A DNA stretch of 64,000 nt from Nymphaea colorata (Eukaryota; Streptophyta; Magnoliopsida; Nymphaeales; Nymphaeaceae): positions 17,420,370-17,484,369 of the forward strand of contig NC_045140.1 of NCBI RefSeq assembly GCF_008831285.2. Reading direction: 5' to 3'. Of this stretch, positions 44,108 through 56,940 are shown in pieces. The notes beneath the pieces were generated by a model, which was not told where the DNA came from, did not search any database, and saw only the letters and a list, made by a program, of their open reading frames with translations. Numbering within the stretch: the first letter of the stretch is position 1; the number at the start of each line of letters is the position of its first letter. The translations under genes were made by a program, and so were the position numbers.

Positions 44108-47100
44108 TCAGAAGTTCAGTTTCTTCCTGAGTGAAGAACTTGAAGCAAGCAATGCATCCAGAACTTTCTCACCGGACAAGCCAGCATCCTTTTTTACATT
44201 ATCTTGAATTGAAACCAGCTCAAGTTCTTCTCCAGTTTTCTCAATGCCGTTTGTCTGCTTTTCTGTTCCTACTGCATCCTCCATCTCTAACTTCGTCTTC
44301 CATGTGAATCCCAATGTCTCTGCCTGCTCTGCAAACAGCAGTCTGGCTGACGAAGAGCTACATATCTCTCTGTATACATCATATCTTGCTGCTCGTGTCT
44401 TACCACCTTCCAACAATTTTGCCAATGGATGCAGAACCGACAGGAGATCACCACTCTTCTCTAGAGAATCTTTTAAGACGAGGAAGTCAGAGACAAGTTG
44501 TCCATTGCTAAACTGGATCAGCGCAGCTGATTTGTCCACAAAGAAGACCGAAGTTATGGCAGTAGAACCAAAAATCTTTATCATGGAATCCTTCAGCTCC
44601 CTGGGCTTCATACCTTTCTGAAATCCCCAGAGGAGGATGATGTTTGGAAAGATAATTGTAGGATATCTCTGATTAACAGCAGGATGAGAGAACTTCATAA
44701 CTTTCCCATCACCTAGATGTACCATGATTCGACGGTCCAAGCCCAGATACAGTAGGTTGGCATGCTTTTGAAGAGTCTGATGTTCGAACAAATCCATCAC
44801 CATCTGGGCTTTAAATTTGATGCCCAAATGCTTACAGGCCTGAGCGAAAATGCAACCCGTCATAAATGCATCATAACCAGCTTCATGCTTAGCTCCAGAG
44901 TTCGAGCCAGCTGATCTGCAGAACCAATTTGCTTTCATCACCATGTAAAACTATTCAACGTAATCTATCAAAAACAAGACTAGAGGACAGAAGACAAGAC
45001 CGATGCTTCACTACCAGGAGAACAGACTTGCAGACCTTGTTTCATCCGTTTGAACTTCAACTTTAATGCCAATATCTGAAGACAAGTGTGAGTCATTTGA
45101 ACCAAAAGCTATTTGTGGACAGAGGCGCGCAAATGCTGAAGATAACGATGTGCTACTTTTCCTCAATAGTCTCTGAAGTGTAAGTTCGGCCCTGAGAAGG
45201 TGCTTGGTATCCATGATGCAGGGGAAGGACTTATGGATGCCTGAGGCAAATTCTTCTACTGTTGGAGGAAGCGCACCGATGAACTTGTGGTACACATGTG
45301 CAAAGTCTAAATGCAATAAAAAAAGTCATATTTTAGGTTATAAGAACGGTGGACAGAATATAGTACATCTAATGAGTGAATAAAACAAACAAGCAAGAAC
45401 CTAATAAACAATTGTGGCCAACAATCAACTTTTTCTCTGCACTGAGCAGGTCAATAACATGACGAAAGCCAACTGCAGCCTCAAGCTCTGATTCTCTTTC
45501 TCTGATCAAATCCTTGCTGATTTCTTCCTGCATGAAAAGTGTCAACCATGAAAAATAAATAAAGTTCTATCATGAGAAACAAAAGTAGAGCAGGTTTTTC
45601 CGCCTGTTTCCATTCAATTTCATACCATAAGCAACGCCTTGTCGTCCTCAGAATGTGTATACATAACTATGGTTTTCCTATCAGAGCTTTTACCACTCCA
45701 CCGCACATATAGAAGGTCTTTAAAGTTGCTTCTTATAACCTATATTCGAGTGATCTGTCAGAAATAAATGACAGTTGCAGATGTAAATACTACTGACCCA
45801 AAAAAACATTGATAAGGAACATTTAAACTTTCAAAAAATATGTGCAAATAGTGGTAAACATGTAAGATAAAATTTGCATTGGCAGCAAACAGAGTGAATA
45901 GCAACATGAAAGCTTTAAGAAATAAAAGAAAACAAATGCCCCCAGAAAAGGTGACATTATCGTCCATCCAAAAGATGTTAAGCTTATTAATCCACAACCA
46001 GGTTTGTTCAGTGTAAGCGTCCAGCTAACAAGGTTGGGTACAAGAGAGACAGCACACCAATAAGCCCCAAAACTCACCCACTCAAACCCTAATCCCTGAT
46101 CAAGGTCCCGTCCTCCCAGAGGAACTATCTTCCTATTGTCGTGATATCCTCAAATACACCAACTGACCCTCTTTTATTGGTCTTATCGGATCAGTCCCAT
46201 GGACTCGACCCGACCCAACACCTAAGAGGCTAAGACCCAGTAACTAACAATACTCCCCCCTTAAAAAGCACCTTGTCTTCAAGGTGTGAGAATTTGGGAA
46301 GGAACCATCGGTGAAGTAGTTTCCCCCACTATATATGTTGTGATTGCTTGATCTGGTGTGGCGAGTCCAACTCGACCCTTGCAACTCTCAGTCTCACCCT
46401 CCACCTGGCCTGTTCTTATTATCATACGTAGTAAAATGCAGGCCTCGGTCTTGATGTAGTTTCACACCTCCACAAAATCAAGAATGTGTTCTGCAATATG
46501 AGCTGCCGCCATTTCGACCTCATGTTCCTTAACCTCCTCTAGTTTGGAAAGGAATTGCCAATTCAACCGTGAGACTTCCATCCTGTCCATATCTAGAACC
46601 TTAAGGCTTTGAGTGCAGTTCTTCGATCTGAAATCTTGAAATACTCTTTCGCACCTCGGTCTGCCTCCAAGGAAATCCTTGCCATGATCAGCATTGAGCA
46701 GTCTATCACTCGATCTTGTGCAGACAAGGAACAAGCCTATTTCTCAATACAAATGGTCAATATGGGAATGGTTTCCCATTACCCTGGAAGATAATATATC
46801 CTATAGTCATGGAGGTGGTGTGGCCTGCCTTTAATGTTGGTGGCTGTAACAAGCTTCTCTGTACATAAGAAGCGATTTTGGTGCCACCATAGTGTTCAAT
46901 AATCCGGCTGCCATGATTATCGATGCTTGAAGATTCACTTGCAGAGGCAATTACCTTGTTGCTACTTTTATCGATTTTTATCCTGCCATCGGAGATGCTC
47001 CAAGGTTGTACTACCCTAGGGATAGTAGCTAACGTAGTAAAGCATGCAATCATCCTTGAGGAGTGAAGCTGACATTCTCTAGAAATTTACCCCTGCAACT

Positions 47101-50100
47101 CCTCTGGCACTTCTAACACATGCTTGCCTTTTTCCATGGTGACATAACCATCTGAATGATCTCCAAGTAATTTGTGTTGTTCCTCCCAGCATCCCAGTAA
47201 GTGCGTCTCAATTTCAGCAGCTGCCAACACATCCAAACAAATTCACTGGCCAGGACGCCTCCACCAATCAACAATTGTTTTGGGGTAACTGAGGGCAATC
47301 GTCAAGGATGTCGCTAATTAAAGCACATGTCAGAACCATCACTTGGCCAACTCATAGACCCCTAATTAAGTCATTGAGCTGTCTTCTGGAAGCATCTTCA
47401 CTAAGGATAACTCTATTAGTGTTCTGCCACTAGCCTCATTGTTGGTAAAGAGACGAGCAAACCCACACTCCTCCTTTAAGGAGCCTCCATTATTCTAAAA
47501 AATCACAAGATGATTCCAAGTGTAGGAACCGAATGGCATGTACGGCTCCTTAGGTGTATCCACCCTTGAACATGGGAGATACTCGAATTCCAGGGATTGA
47601 GGCGACGATGTTTTCCAACTGCTTCTTCTTAGTGGCAGAGACAACCACTGAGTAGGAAGAGAATTTTGGCGACCTTCCACTGCATCTTCCCATTCAATCA
47701 AGATATCTGTACATAAACATATGTGCTTGCCGACTACATCAAGATTATTGGAGATGTCGGTCATATTTGCACCCCAGGTTCTAGACGTGTTTGTAAACCC
47801 TCTAGCCACAATTTTAATGCAGTAGGCACCCCAAACTTTTACATCCAATTCTGTTTTGGTTTCGCAACTAGGCACCTAAAAAGGTTTAGTCAGTGCGACA
47901 TGTCTCAACTCTGTAGGCATCGGCCACAAAATAGGACATCCTTCGCAACTCTCTCTCTGCGAGGCTGTATGACCTGCCTTAGAAATGGGGTCTTCCTACT
48001 CGAGTAACCCACAACCCTTGAAGCATCTGGTAATACTGGTAAGGAACTAAACTCCTCAATGAGATTCCCTATCCAACTCTTTCATCATCGACGGTCAATA
48101 ATGCTTGCTGAGTTGGGGATGGTGAACAACATGAGTGACGATACTTTTCATTTTCTTATGTTGCTTACAGCTGATCCACTTTTGTGGACTTCAACACAAA
48201 ATCCAACTTGGTAAGGGCTGCCATGGTTTTATTCCAAGGGGGTTTTCTCTAGCTGCCTCAATGGCCTCTTGCCCCAATCTGTGCCATCCCCTCTACCACT
48301 ATGTGCTAGCGATAGGTTGGTTACACACCCTTGGTGTTGAGCTTTGCAAGGAATGACATGCTTGGCAGAAATGGTGGTGGAATGAAACCCTTTCTATGAA
48401 CTCCTCAACATCATTCTCCTCATTATAGGCTTTATTTTCACCATCTTCACACCCATCATCATTCTTCTCATTATAGGCTTTATTTTCATCATCTTCATAC
48501 ACATCAACTACAAACTCTGGTGCATCTCTAGGTTTTGCCCATTTTCTACTATTCATAGTTTGCTTGAATTACGAGGTCCCTGCTCTTTGGGAACAGCAAC
48601 ATTGGCTATCTTCTTGGCGAGAGACTCCTCTAGCATCAATCTCATCAACCGGTATTCTGCGATCATCGCCTCTTCATTGGTGAGTTCCTTCCCAACGTAG
48701 GTCCCCACACGGTACGGCTCGGCAGCAGGGGAGAAGCCGTTGTGCTCCTTGTCGATGGCATAGGAATTTTCTTTCCCATCAGCATCTACCTCTCTTGGGT
48801 ATCGCTCCTGCTCCCGATTCTTAATACACCCATATTTCCCTCCATCAAATAGGTGTAAGGTCTCTCTAACTTCAGACATCTAATTGTTGTTGTGCTGATC
48901 TTACCACTTTCAAGCGGTGGTAGCAGGCCTGCCTAGGCCAGTAAGGTCCAGGGAATTGCAGTCGGCTTTCGACGCTCCTTGGCACTACACCGAACCACCA
49001 ATGGCCATGGTCCAACCTGTGGAACTCTTCAGCCAACTCTAATAATAAGGGCTCCTTTCAAGGCCATGCTGGACATCCAGTAACTCCCTCTGGGCAGCAC
49101 ACTTTCTAATAATGTTCTTTGCCCAAGAAGAGGAAGAACTGCTACCGAAGCCATAGCCCAAAACTTGTGAGGTTGCCGATGTAGTCATCATAGTCCTTAG
49201 GCTGATGAGGGATCCACAATTCAAAACTAGGCACTAGGCACGCCCTAGACCCGTCCCTAGTTGCAGTAGCAAATAGCCATTAGGAATTTCGTTTGATGGA
49301 TGAAGCGGCCCGTAGATGATCTTCAAATGTGTCATCCTGTTGATTTATGGCTGGAATCGGTGAACGCTCGCTTTGATACTAGTTGTTAGTGTCCAGCTAA
49401 TAAGGTTGGGTACAAGAGAGACAACACATCAATAAGCCTCAAAACTCACCCACTCAAACCCAAATCCCTAATTAAGGTCCTGTTCTCCCAGAGGAACTAT
49501 CTTCCTATTGTCAGGATAATCCTCAAATACACCGACTGACCCTCTTTTATAGTTCTTATCGGGTCAGTCCCATGGACCTGACCTGACATCTAAGAGGCTA
49601 AGACCCAGTAGCTAACACTCAGCACGGGTGAAGGTAAAAAGGGTTTTCCTCGGATTTAAGTACAAGACAGAATACACAATAGTCACTAGAAAGAACAAAA
49701 AAACCATATACATTGAAAGTTGAAGAGAAATCAATATAGTTCTCATCAAGGTTCACCAAAGACCCTTTTTTTCCATTTTGGTTTTTCTCGAGAATTCATA
49801 GAGATTTTTACAAATGGAAACACAAAAAAATTAATAAAAAAAATTATGAACTACTAGATCAGAAATATCTCCACAATATTTTAAAAAATTTTGACATACC
49901 AATCATGTTCAGAATGCATTTAAACAGGAATCACACAATATAACATATTCATGTAGCCTGACAATTAGCAAGATTGAGAAGATGTACCTGTTGAATCAAC
50001 CTCAGTTGATGAGAAGTAAAGCCAGTCAATAAGAGTGATGGACGCATCTTATAAAAAATAGTTTGCACTTGTGTCGAGCAGTCACCAGATTTTTCTTCAA

Positions 50101-52463
50101 ACTGGTGCAACTGCACCTGTGAACCTAGCAAATCATCCCGCCATTCCCTAAATCTAAGCTTCATTCTCTCGGTGAAAAGAAGATCTGCAGTTCTTGTTAG
50201 CCACATATTCTTGTCTTCTTTGTAATAATCTACAGACTGACGATCATCATTGGATCTAAAATACTGCACAACTTCAATCTCTTGCTCTCTTGATATGTAT
50301 GATATTCCTGTTCAGTTAAAAATTTAAACCATTTCAAAAGGACTTTTGTGAAACACACTGTGAAGACTGTGCAACAGGGGAGAGATAAAACTTCACCTAT
50401 ATTTTATACTAAACCAAAACTCAAACTGAAGATCAAATTTCAGTCTACAGCACTGAGGTCATGAAGACAAGCATATAGAAATTTTGGCAACAAAAGTCCT
50501 CTATAAAATGGCTCACAGAAAGTGACTGGAACACGTCATTATTAGGGAAAGGAAAGACGAGAAGAGGGGGCTTCCTGAAGTTTACGACTTTCTTTCCACT
50601 ACTAGTTTACCATACTTCTTTCTCGACAGCTTACAAGTTGCAAGATGATGCCTTGACCCATAAGGCTACAATTACTGTATTAAATTATAGCCTGCATCAG
50701 GATCATTGTCAAAAGGATCTATTTTTTTTTAACAAAAAACACGTTCCACAGAAGAACATAATCAACATAAGTAACTACTAAGACAGTTGAATCTACGTTC
50801 CAAACCACTTCAACAAAACATGGTTGAAGATACCTAGCCTAAACCTCTAAAGGTGTTGACCGCTGGTTCATTTAATAAAAATTAAAAATCTGATTGGTAC
50901 TATGAAATCAATTTAACCATGATATTATTTTTCCAATTATAGAATGATTCCATTATCAATTAAAAATATTCAATAGGATAAGTCCTCCAATTCGTGCATT
51001 TTCATTAAGCTGTTAGAGTATAATCTTCCAAATACAAACCAACCACCACATAACGCCGCCGGGCACTGGCAGCTGACTCAAGTGCCCCCGAACTGCGTGA
51101 AATGGTCGCATCTTCTTTCCTCTCCTAGCCGTGGAACTAAAAGGCTGCCCCCTATTTTTTTGCTAGAAAGATGGCAATATGAGTCCTTAAGCTGCTTCTC
51201 GAGTCTTAGAAGACAATGTTATATACATGTATGCATACCCTCATACAAATCTTGTAAAGAGAGAAATGTTGCACATATAAATTGATACCTAAAACTGAAA
51301 TGAAAAGAAAGCAACATTCATATTATGTCACAATTGCGAATGCTCAAAAAATATGGTCTTCCACATAGCCAGTTCAGTTCTCAAGCAATGGTTAACATGG
51401 TGAAGATATTAATCTGGTTTAGCATTTTATCTACAGTTGGCAAAAAACGAACATATAAATACCAAACTGCAACAGTTCTTTTACTGTATATTACCTTCAT
51501 GTATGCAAGTATTGAAATTAAATTGGTGCTTTGCCAAGAAACCTATCGAAGTCGTCTGGCAAAGGAACTCGTGCGAAGGCAAATCAAAAGAAAGCTCTTT
51601 CCGCGGAAATATATAAAAATTGTGCCTGAAGAGGAAATACATATTAGTGTAGCCTAAAAACAAACAAGTACCTGTCCAAGAAAAACATAAGAACTAATGT
51701 TTGTTGACCTCCCTTGAAAGGAATATGGATGCTGTGGGAGGGACAAGTATATCTAAATTTGATTGAAGAAGGTGAATGTGTCAAGGAGCCCCTAAAATTG
51801 TAAGCATGGAGCAAGTGAAAAGGGAAGAAGAAAGAATGACGTCGTTGACCATCAAGTCCAAGACATAAAATTTCATTTCTCCATAGACATGGGCCGTCAT
51901 GTCTATATGTTAGTCTCTTCAGGTAGCATTCAGTCATTATATGGGAGGTACGAAACTAGGAAAGGTGACAAACAACGATTTGGCTCCAATATGCACAGAA
52001 GCTAAAATTCTCGCAGAGTGGATTCCCAAAACGCAAAAAAAAAAAAAAGCTGCCAAAGGAGAAAAACCTACGGGTAAGCAATGAGAGTTTGGCTGGAATC
52101 TTCCCATCGAAAAGGACAAACTCCGAACTGAACCACCGCGAACTTCTCCGCGGAGTCTTTGACCTTGAGGTACCGAACGTCGGGGCGGTCGAACTCGAAA
52201 GACTCCCGCCACGGCGCGCTCACAACGCCTGTCATCTCGACGTCCAGCGCCACGAAGTCGGCATCCCTCAGGGTGGCCCGCAGTGTCTCGAGCGCTGATG
52301 CAAAGTTCTTCCTGGTAACGTTTTTCATAGCAAAAGCCGGCTGTGAGGGAGAAGACGACGGGGAAGAGGAGGAGGAGGAGATGGTCGTCGTAGTGGTGCT
52401 TAGGGTTCGGGTGAGGGCTTTGGGGAGGGAGACCCTAACCCCCGTCGGCCATTTCCTCAGCAT
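44108..52463 (-). CDS. PARN: Poly(A)-specific ribonuclease PARN (AHG2-like)
   Basis: A DEDDh 3'-5' exonuclease that shortens poly(A) tails; the Arabidopsis counterpart AHG2 acts on mitochondrial mRNA. Seven exons give 720 residues: 52072-52463, 51495-51625, 49988-50307, 45626-45739, 45401-45527, 45036-45306 and 44108-44915. All are GT-AG and phases agree. Catalytic residues: Asp74 and Glu76 in DVEMTG, Asp362 in HNCLLDFAHVYHKF, and His462 with Asp467 in KHEAGYDAFMTG; the His to Asp distance of five equals that of human PARN. The first 40 residues are basic and Ser/Thr-rich without acidic residues (MLRKWPTGVRVSLPKALTRT), as in a mitochondrial presequence; an internal Met46 would start a form without it. 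The 4.2 kb intron after exon 3 contains an LTR retrotransposon. The last exon encodes an RRM-like region and a variable tail. Confidence 0.93.
46021..46249 (-). repeat. LTR (3' LTR of the minus-strand element)
   Basis: Begins TGTAAGCGTCCAGCTAACAA and ends AGACCCAGTAACTAACA. It is next to the polypurine tract at 46251-46262. It differs from the other LTR by scattered substitutions and small indels, so the insertion is not very recent. Confidence 0.85.
48299..48879 (-). CDS. Unrecognised reading frames inside the LTR element
   Basis: Two adjacent minus-strand frames, 48553-48879 (108 residues, MSEVRETLHLFDGGKYG..NEEAMIAEYRLMRLMLEESLAKK) and 48299-48556 (85 residues, with the acidic repeat DGCEDGENKAYNEENDVEEF), overlap by 4 nt. 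The first has a helical, charged stretch, LTNEEAMIAEYRLMRLMLEE; the second contains a short duplication (ENKAYNE twice). They resemble no gag, protease or polymerase I know. They could be remnants of a gag-like gene or captured host sequence. Whether they are translated is unknown. Confidence 0.3.
49384..49617 (-). repeat. LTR (5' LTR of the minus-strand element)
   Basis: Begins TGTTAGTGTCCAGCTAATAA and ends AGACCCAGTAGCTAACA. The primer-binding site lies just to its left at about 49363-49382 (minus strand). Confidence 0.85.
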
Positions 52464-53339
52464 CGTTCCTCCCCAGAGCCGCCCTCCGCCAAATTTTTGA
52501 CGGCGTGGAGGGAACTTGAGAACGAGGATTCTTACAGGGCTACACGGCGTCCTAACGGGTCGGGTTGCTCATCCAACAACGCACCCAACACAATTAAGTA
52601 CCAATATAGTGGATCTAACCCGCTACCAACAAATCTATCGGCGGATTCGAGTCAATGAAGACCTCATTTCTTCAGTAAACTAACTCGAACAGGTTTCTAA
52701 TTGTTTTAGTGTAGTTAAACATTCATAAGTTAAAAATGAAAACCTTAATGGTCAGGCATGACAATCCGATTCGGAATTGATTTAATCGGATCTGGTAAAG
52801 AAATATGAAACTAGTTACGAATCAAATTCAGATTCGCCAAGCCTATGCCTATGATCCAAAATTTGATTATTATGATATCTGATTAGGATCTCATAAAGAT
52901 GCGATTCAATTAGACATAAATTATAAATATCAATCCTGTGTTGGTTGGATTTTAATTCATTTATAAAAACTCTGAATTTGAGTTTAAATGTAAATCCAAT
53001 TACATATTCAATAAAAGCTAGATGACAAACTTGTATTTGAGTCTTGATAACTTATCGGCATACCTTGCAACAAAGACATCCAACAGCAGCCCTCAAGAGT
53101 GTGAGAATTTTAGTTATTATTACTTCAAATATGGTGTTAGTAAGATGAAATGGGGAGTATGTGGAATCTTCGCAATTTGGAATTTTTCCAATGCTGCATA
53201 TAGGAATGTAAACTCTGTAGTAATCTAGATGCACTTGAAATGGATTTTAGTTAAACTCAATGCAACTGAAACAACAGCCTTGCATTAGTGTTGCTACTAA
53301 TGGGCAGTTTTGGCAGCTACCTCTGACAGCACGAATGGG
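52464..53339. other. PARN promoter side and intergenic DNA
   Basis: Contains the upstream region of PARN (minus strand, from 52464) and AT-rich sequence. No gene was recognised. Confidence 0.4.
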
Positions 53340-54760
53340 TTTCTCAATCTCAATGTGTTTTATCAGCAGCATTGGGAAGTGGTGAAGGAAGAGGTTGGCG
53401 AAAAAATCAGAGATTTCTTCTTGAAAGGCAAAATGATGAAAAAAAATTGGTAGGAATTACCAAATTTTCATCCCCAAAAAGGGGATTCAAAGCATATTTC
53501 TTGTTTTATATCTAATGTGATAGTTTACAGAATGTAAGAGATCTTAAATAGAAGCATGAGGATACCAAAGGAGCGTTTCTTGCTGAAAGCAGCCATCATG
53601 ATAGTTATTCAGTAGCACGTGAAATGTTACAAGATGTTCAGGAGTAGGGCAGCAAGTCTTTGCATTAAGATCGATCGATCAAAGTTGTATGGTAGAGGTC
53701 AATTGAGATTTTCTTGAGGCTGCCATGATTTTCCTTCAATTAAGAGTATCTAGGCAGTGTAGAACTGCGAATTGGGAGCAATATGCTTCCTCTATGGAAA
53801 GATATTGTAAGATGTTGAAACAGAGTTTGAAATGACATAAGTTGGCAAGTAAAAGATGGTCGTCTGGCAAGATTTTGGTTGGCCCGTGGTTCAGGAATGC
53901 TTTGATTAATGCAGTTGTTGGAGAAGATGGATGACCTCCATTTAGTTGCACCAGACATGGGTTATCTGTTGGTGAAGACATTGTTAAATGCAGAGATAAT
54001 CTAGGCCTTCAGGGGTTGGTTTGGTAACACATTGTTACTGCCCCATGAATCTATCCCATGAATCAGGAGCAGATTCATGGAACACTTGTAACAATGTTCT
54101 ATGAATCTACCCATTTTCTAGAGCAGGTTCATGGGAGAGTAACAGAATGTTACTGCTGTCAAACAACATCTCAATGTCAGTTAGTGGGCATTCAGAACAA
54201 ATGCAGATCTCAACTGTCTCAGGGCATGGATAGGTTGAGATAGAAATCTAATGTCTAGGCTGTTGTCTCCCCAAATTCAGTTGTGGTAAAAAATGAGGAC
54301 CAGAGGTACTATGGCTAGATGGTATAATAAGCTCTAGGACTCTTATTCAATCTCAACAGAGTGTGGGTTCTCCTTTATTGGGAGTTTTAATAGAATTCCA
54401 ATGGAAGCTTGATCTTAATGAGATGGCTTATCTGGGAAGGCTCTTGAGAGTCAACGGCATCTTCTGTTTACATGTTCCTTCTCTGATGACATCTGGACAT
54501 GTATTACTAACTGGTTTGGTGGGTATAGAACACCTTCTAGAGATTCTTGTTCAGAGTTTTTGAGATGGCACAGGAGAAAATTGCAGGGTAAGGAATTTAA
54601 GAGATGTTGGTCTTTCTGTTTAACATTGTAGTATGGAAACTTTCTTTGTTTCATAACCAAGCTATCCAATAAAGGGGTGAGAAGATCGACCAAAGCTACT
54701 AAAAGCAAAGTTTGGCACTGCAATTCTGATGTTTTCATGGGTAGGAGGAGTTCTTATATA
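53340..54760 (+). mobile_element. Decayed LINE (L1-type) retrotransposon fragment
   Basis: Plus-strand translation, allowing for stops and shifts, gives pieces of a plant LINE polyprotein. The first is HWEVVKEEVGEKIRDFFLKGKM followed by PKKGDSKHIS and VIVYRM, the reverse-transcriptase N-terminal part. Farther on is HLLFTCSFSDDIWTCITNWF, the zinc-binding RVT-associated region near the C-terminus. The frame is broken many times and the part between is shortened, so it is inactive. Boundaries are approximate; neither the poly(A) tail nor the target duplication was found. Confidence 0.65.
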
Positions 54761-55033
54761 GTGAAACATGGTTGCTGAATAATATTTTGTCAACCATTCC
54801 ATTATCTGATCTTCCAATTAGACCAAACAATAGGAAATGGAAGAACTGGTTGCTTCGCTGTATGGAGGGTCTGCAGTTTTGGGTGAGGAAGAACGTTGCA
54901 TTGTTAGAATATACATCATCAAACACGTTCCAAAAACATCATGTTTTTGTTCTACATGACATACTGGGATTGCGTCTAGAATCTTATTGTTGAATTGAAT
55001 CACGAGATGCATAATCACAACATATTTTTAAAA

Positions 55034-55135
55034 ATATGAAAAGCCTTAAGGGGTTTGGCATAGCTGGTTGACCAATGACTGGCAGAAGGCCAATCATTTG
55101 TTTCTATTTTTGTGGGTATTAACTCCTTACAGAAG
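55034..55135 (+). mobile_element. tRNA-derived SINE-like element, copy 2
   Basis: Shares GGGGTTTGGCATAGCTGGT with the element at 20535, followed by a similar CAATGACTGGCAGAAGGCC region. The B box is more degenerate here. It sits just right of the LINE remnant. Confidence 0.4.
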
Positions 55136-56183
55136 CCAACACAACCCGAAACCTTCAAAATGTGGGAAAGGGAGGGCCTTGGGCTTCTTTTTCATCATCA
55201 AACATAGTGTTTATGAATCATGTGTTTTAAAAATATAGTGTTTTACCCATCAAATGTCTTCCAATGGTCCATTTATTTGACCTACTTTGCAGTGGAAACA
55301 GAAAACTTGGTAACAAATCCAAATTATATTTACTTGGAAACAAGATTTCATGAGGTTAACTTGGATTTGAGAATGAAATATATATGTTTCAATGCCGGAT
55401 TCAATAAAAGAAAAGAGAAAACCAAAATTCAAGCTTTTTCTATGATCTTGAGTACAATGCGACCTAATGACAAGGTTGAAACTCGTTCAGAGTCTTCATT
55501 TTTTTTTTTTCAAATAATTGAGGTAGGTAACAACTATGTTTTCATGTTCACAACTTGTTTAAGGTTTTTTTCTTACAGAAAATATGTGTTTAAAAGGAAA
55601 AACAATGTACCTTAACTAAGATTAGTTATAATTAAAGTGGACTGAGGTGTTTCTTTTTTCTTTTTTCTTTTGGACGAGAGTGTATAAGTTTAAATATAAA
55701 AATTTAAATGAGCCGTGTTCATGCTCCACCAACATGGCAACATGGAGAATCGAAATCCACCGTTTACCTCAAAAAATATGAAAAAACGTCCAAAAATTCA
55801 TTGCTGAACCATGTTTTGGTCATCTGACAACATCAGACAGCCGGCATATTTTAATTGCCCTAACAATAATATCCATCCAAAAACTTCTGAACCTCATAAA
55901 CGCCTAAACAAAACATAAAAAAATGTACCACAAGCAGCCGTCAAAGCTAAATTTGCAATACCAAAGAAAAGTAAAAGAAAGAATATATCAAACTCACGAA
56001 GTAAGGAAAGTAGATTGTTTAATTAAAAAGGGATGATAGACAAAGGTGTTGATTTATTTTTTCTCCAACTCGATCCAAAATCCAAGATCATGGAAGGCCA
56101 CAGAAGGACAAGAGACAGCAGGCTTCCCGCAGGTCAGGCGAGACCCACCCGCGCATCGTCTCCGTAGAGGGCGCGTCGGCTGA
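55136..56183. other. Intergenic region left of PSB27
   Basis: AT-rich with no recognised gene. The 131-residue plus frame at 55220-55615 is of low complexity in composition and matches nothing known to me. The right end holds the PSB27 3' UTR. Confidence 0.35.
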
Positions 56184-56729
56184 TCACCTGCCCCTGAGGA
56201 GGGCCTTCTCGGCGCTGTCCACCTCCTCGAGGATGCGGGCCTTGCGCTTGGCCGGAATGGGCGCAGTGGGGCCGAAGCTGATGTAGTGGCCGGAGACGGC
56301 GTTCAGCGCCGAGTACATGTCCCTGAACGACGACCTCCCGAGGAGCTCCTTCTCCCTCCTGTACTTGGCCACCCACGTGGTGGACGCCTCCCGCAGCTCC
56401 GCCACCGCAGACGCCACGTTCGGATCTGACCTGTCCAGCCCCAGTGTCGTCCTCAGCTTCCCGATCACCTCCGACGTCTCCTTCTTGTACTCATCGTCCG
56501 ACGCCGCATGCGCCGGCGGCGGCTCCCGCAGCACCAGCAGCAGTGACGCCGCTGCCGCCGCCGTGCTTGTCGTCAGGAGGGTTCGGCGGGTGGACCGGGA
56601 AGAGGAGGCGGGCGTCGGGCGAAGGTGGTTGGGGGAAGCACTTGTGGTCGACGCGGTGGTGACGCTTGTGGTCGGTGGGAGGAGCTTCAGGTGGGAGGTC
56701 GGGGTGAAGAGGGATTGGGTGGTCGACAT
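56184..56729 (-). CDS. PSB27: Photosystem II repair/assembly protein PSB27, chloroplast lumen
   Basis: A thylakoid-lumen factor that binds CP43 during photosystem II assembly and repair. It is a single-exon ORF of 181 residues. The N-terminus is a Ser/Thr-rich chloroplast transit peptide (1 to about 45). A lumenal signal follows, with twin arginine RR at 48-49, a hydrophobic stretch AAAAASLLLVL and the cleavage motif AHA at 73-75, giving a mature protein of 106 residues. The mature part reads YKKETSEVIGKLRTTLGLDRSDPNVASAVAELRE..SFRDMYSALNAVSGHYISFGPTAPIPAKRKARILEE and matches the family end to end. The 5' half is very GC-rich. The sequence favours the PSB27-H1 type over the LPA19 (H2) paralogue. 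Confidence 0.95.
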   Translation of the reverse strand: MSTTQSLFTPTSHLKLLPPTTSVTTASTTSASPNHLRPTPASSSRSTRRTLLTTSTAAAAASLLLVLREPPPAHAASDDEYKKETSEVIGKLRTTLGLDRSDPNVASAVAELREASTTWVAKYRREKELLGRSSFRDMYSALNAVSGHYISFGPTAPIPAKRKARILEEVDSAEKALLRGR

Positions 56730-56867
56730 TGTCCTCTCAGAAAGGAAGAGGGAGTAGCAGAGGAAAGGATCCCTTCAGAGAGAGAATGTCTCACGGTGTC
56801 GCTTTAAGAAAGAGAACGAGAGACGCCCACCTTGATTTTTCTTTGTATGGCTACCGGAAATGGCAGT

Positions 56868-56872
<5 letters not shown>

Positions 56873-56918
<46 letters not shown>

Positions 56919-56940
56919 TGAGAGTGAGAATGAGAGAGAG
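56873..56940. repeat. GA microsatellite
   Basis: A long AG/GA run with a few interruptions in the upstream region of PSB27, within about 210 bp of its ATG. Such tracts are common in plant core promoters and 5' UTRs. Confidence 0.85.

Larger units (their letters stand above)
46021..49617 (-). mobile_element. Non-autonomous LTR retrotransposon in a PARN intron
   Basis: Two direct repeats of 229 and 234 bp, each starting TGT and ending ACA, enclose 3.13 kb. On the minus strand a primer-binding site resembling the initiator-Met type (AGTATCAAAGCG, compare TGGTATCAGAGC) follows the right LTR, and a polypurine tract AAGGGGGGAGTA precedes the left LTR, so the element runs on the minus strand. Flanks TTCAG and CTCAG could be a diverged 5-bp target duplication. 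The interior has no reverse transcriptase, integrase or protease motif, so it must have moved in trans. The element lies in the host gene's own orientation, away from splice sites. Confidence 0.8.

Noticed and set aside
55220-55615. 131-residue plus frame
   Set aside because: AT-rich composition with many Asn, Lys, Phe and Tyr, no domain and no splice context.
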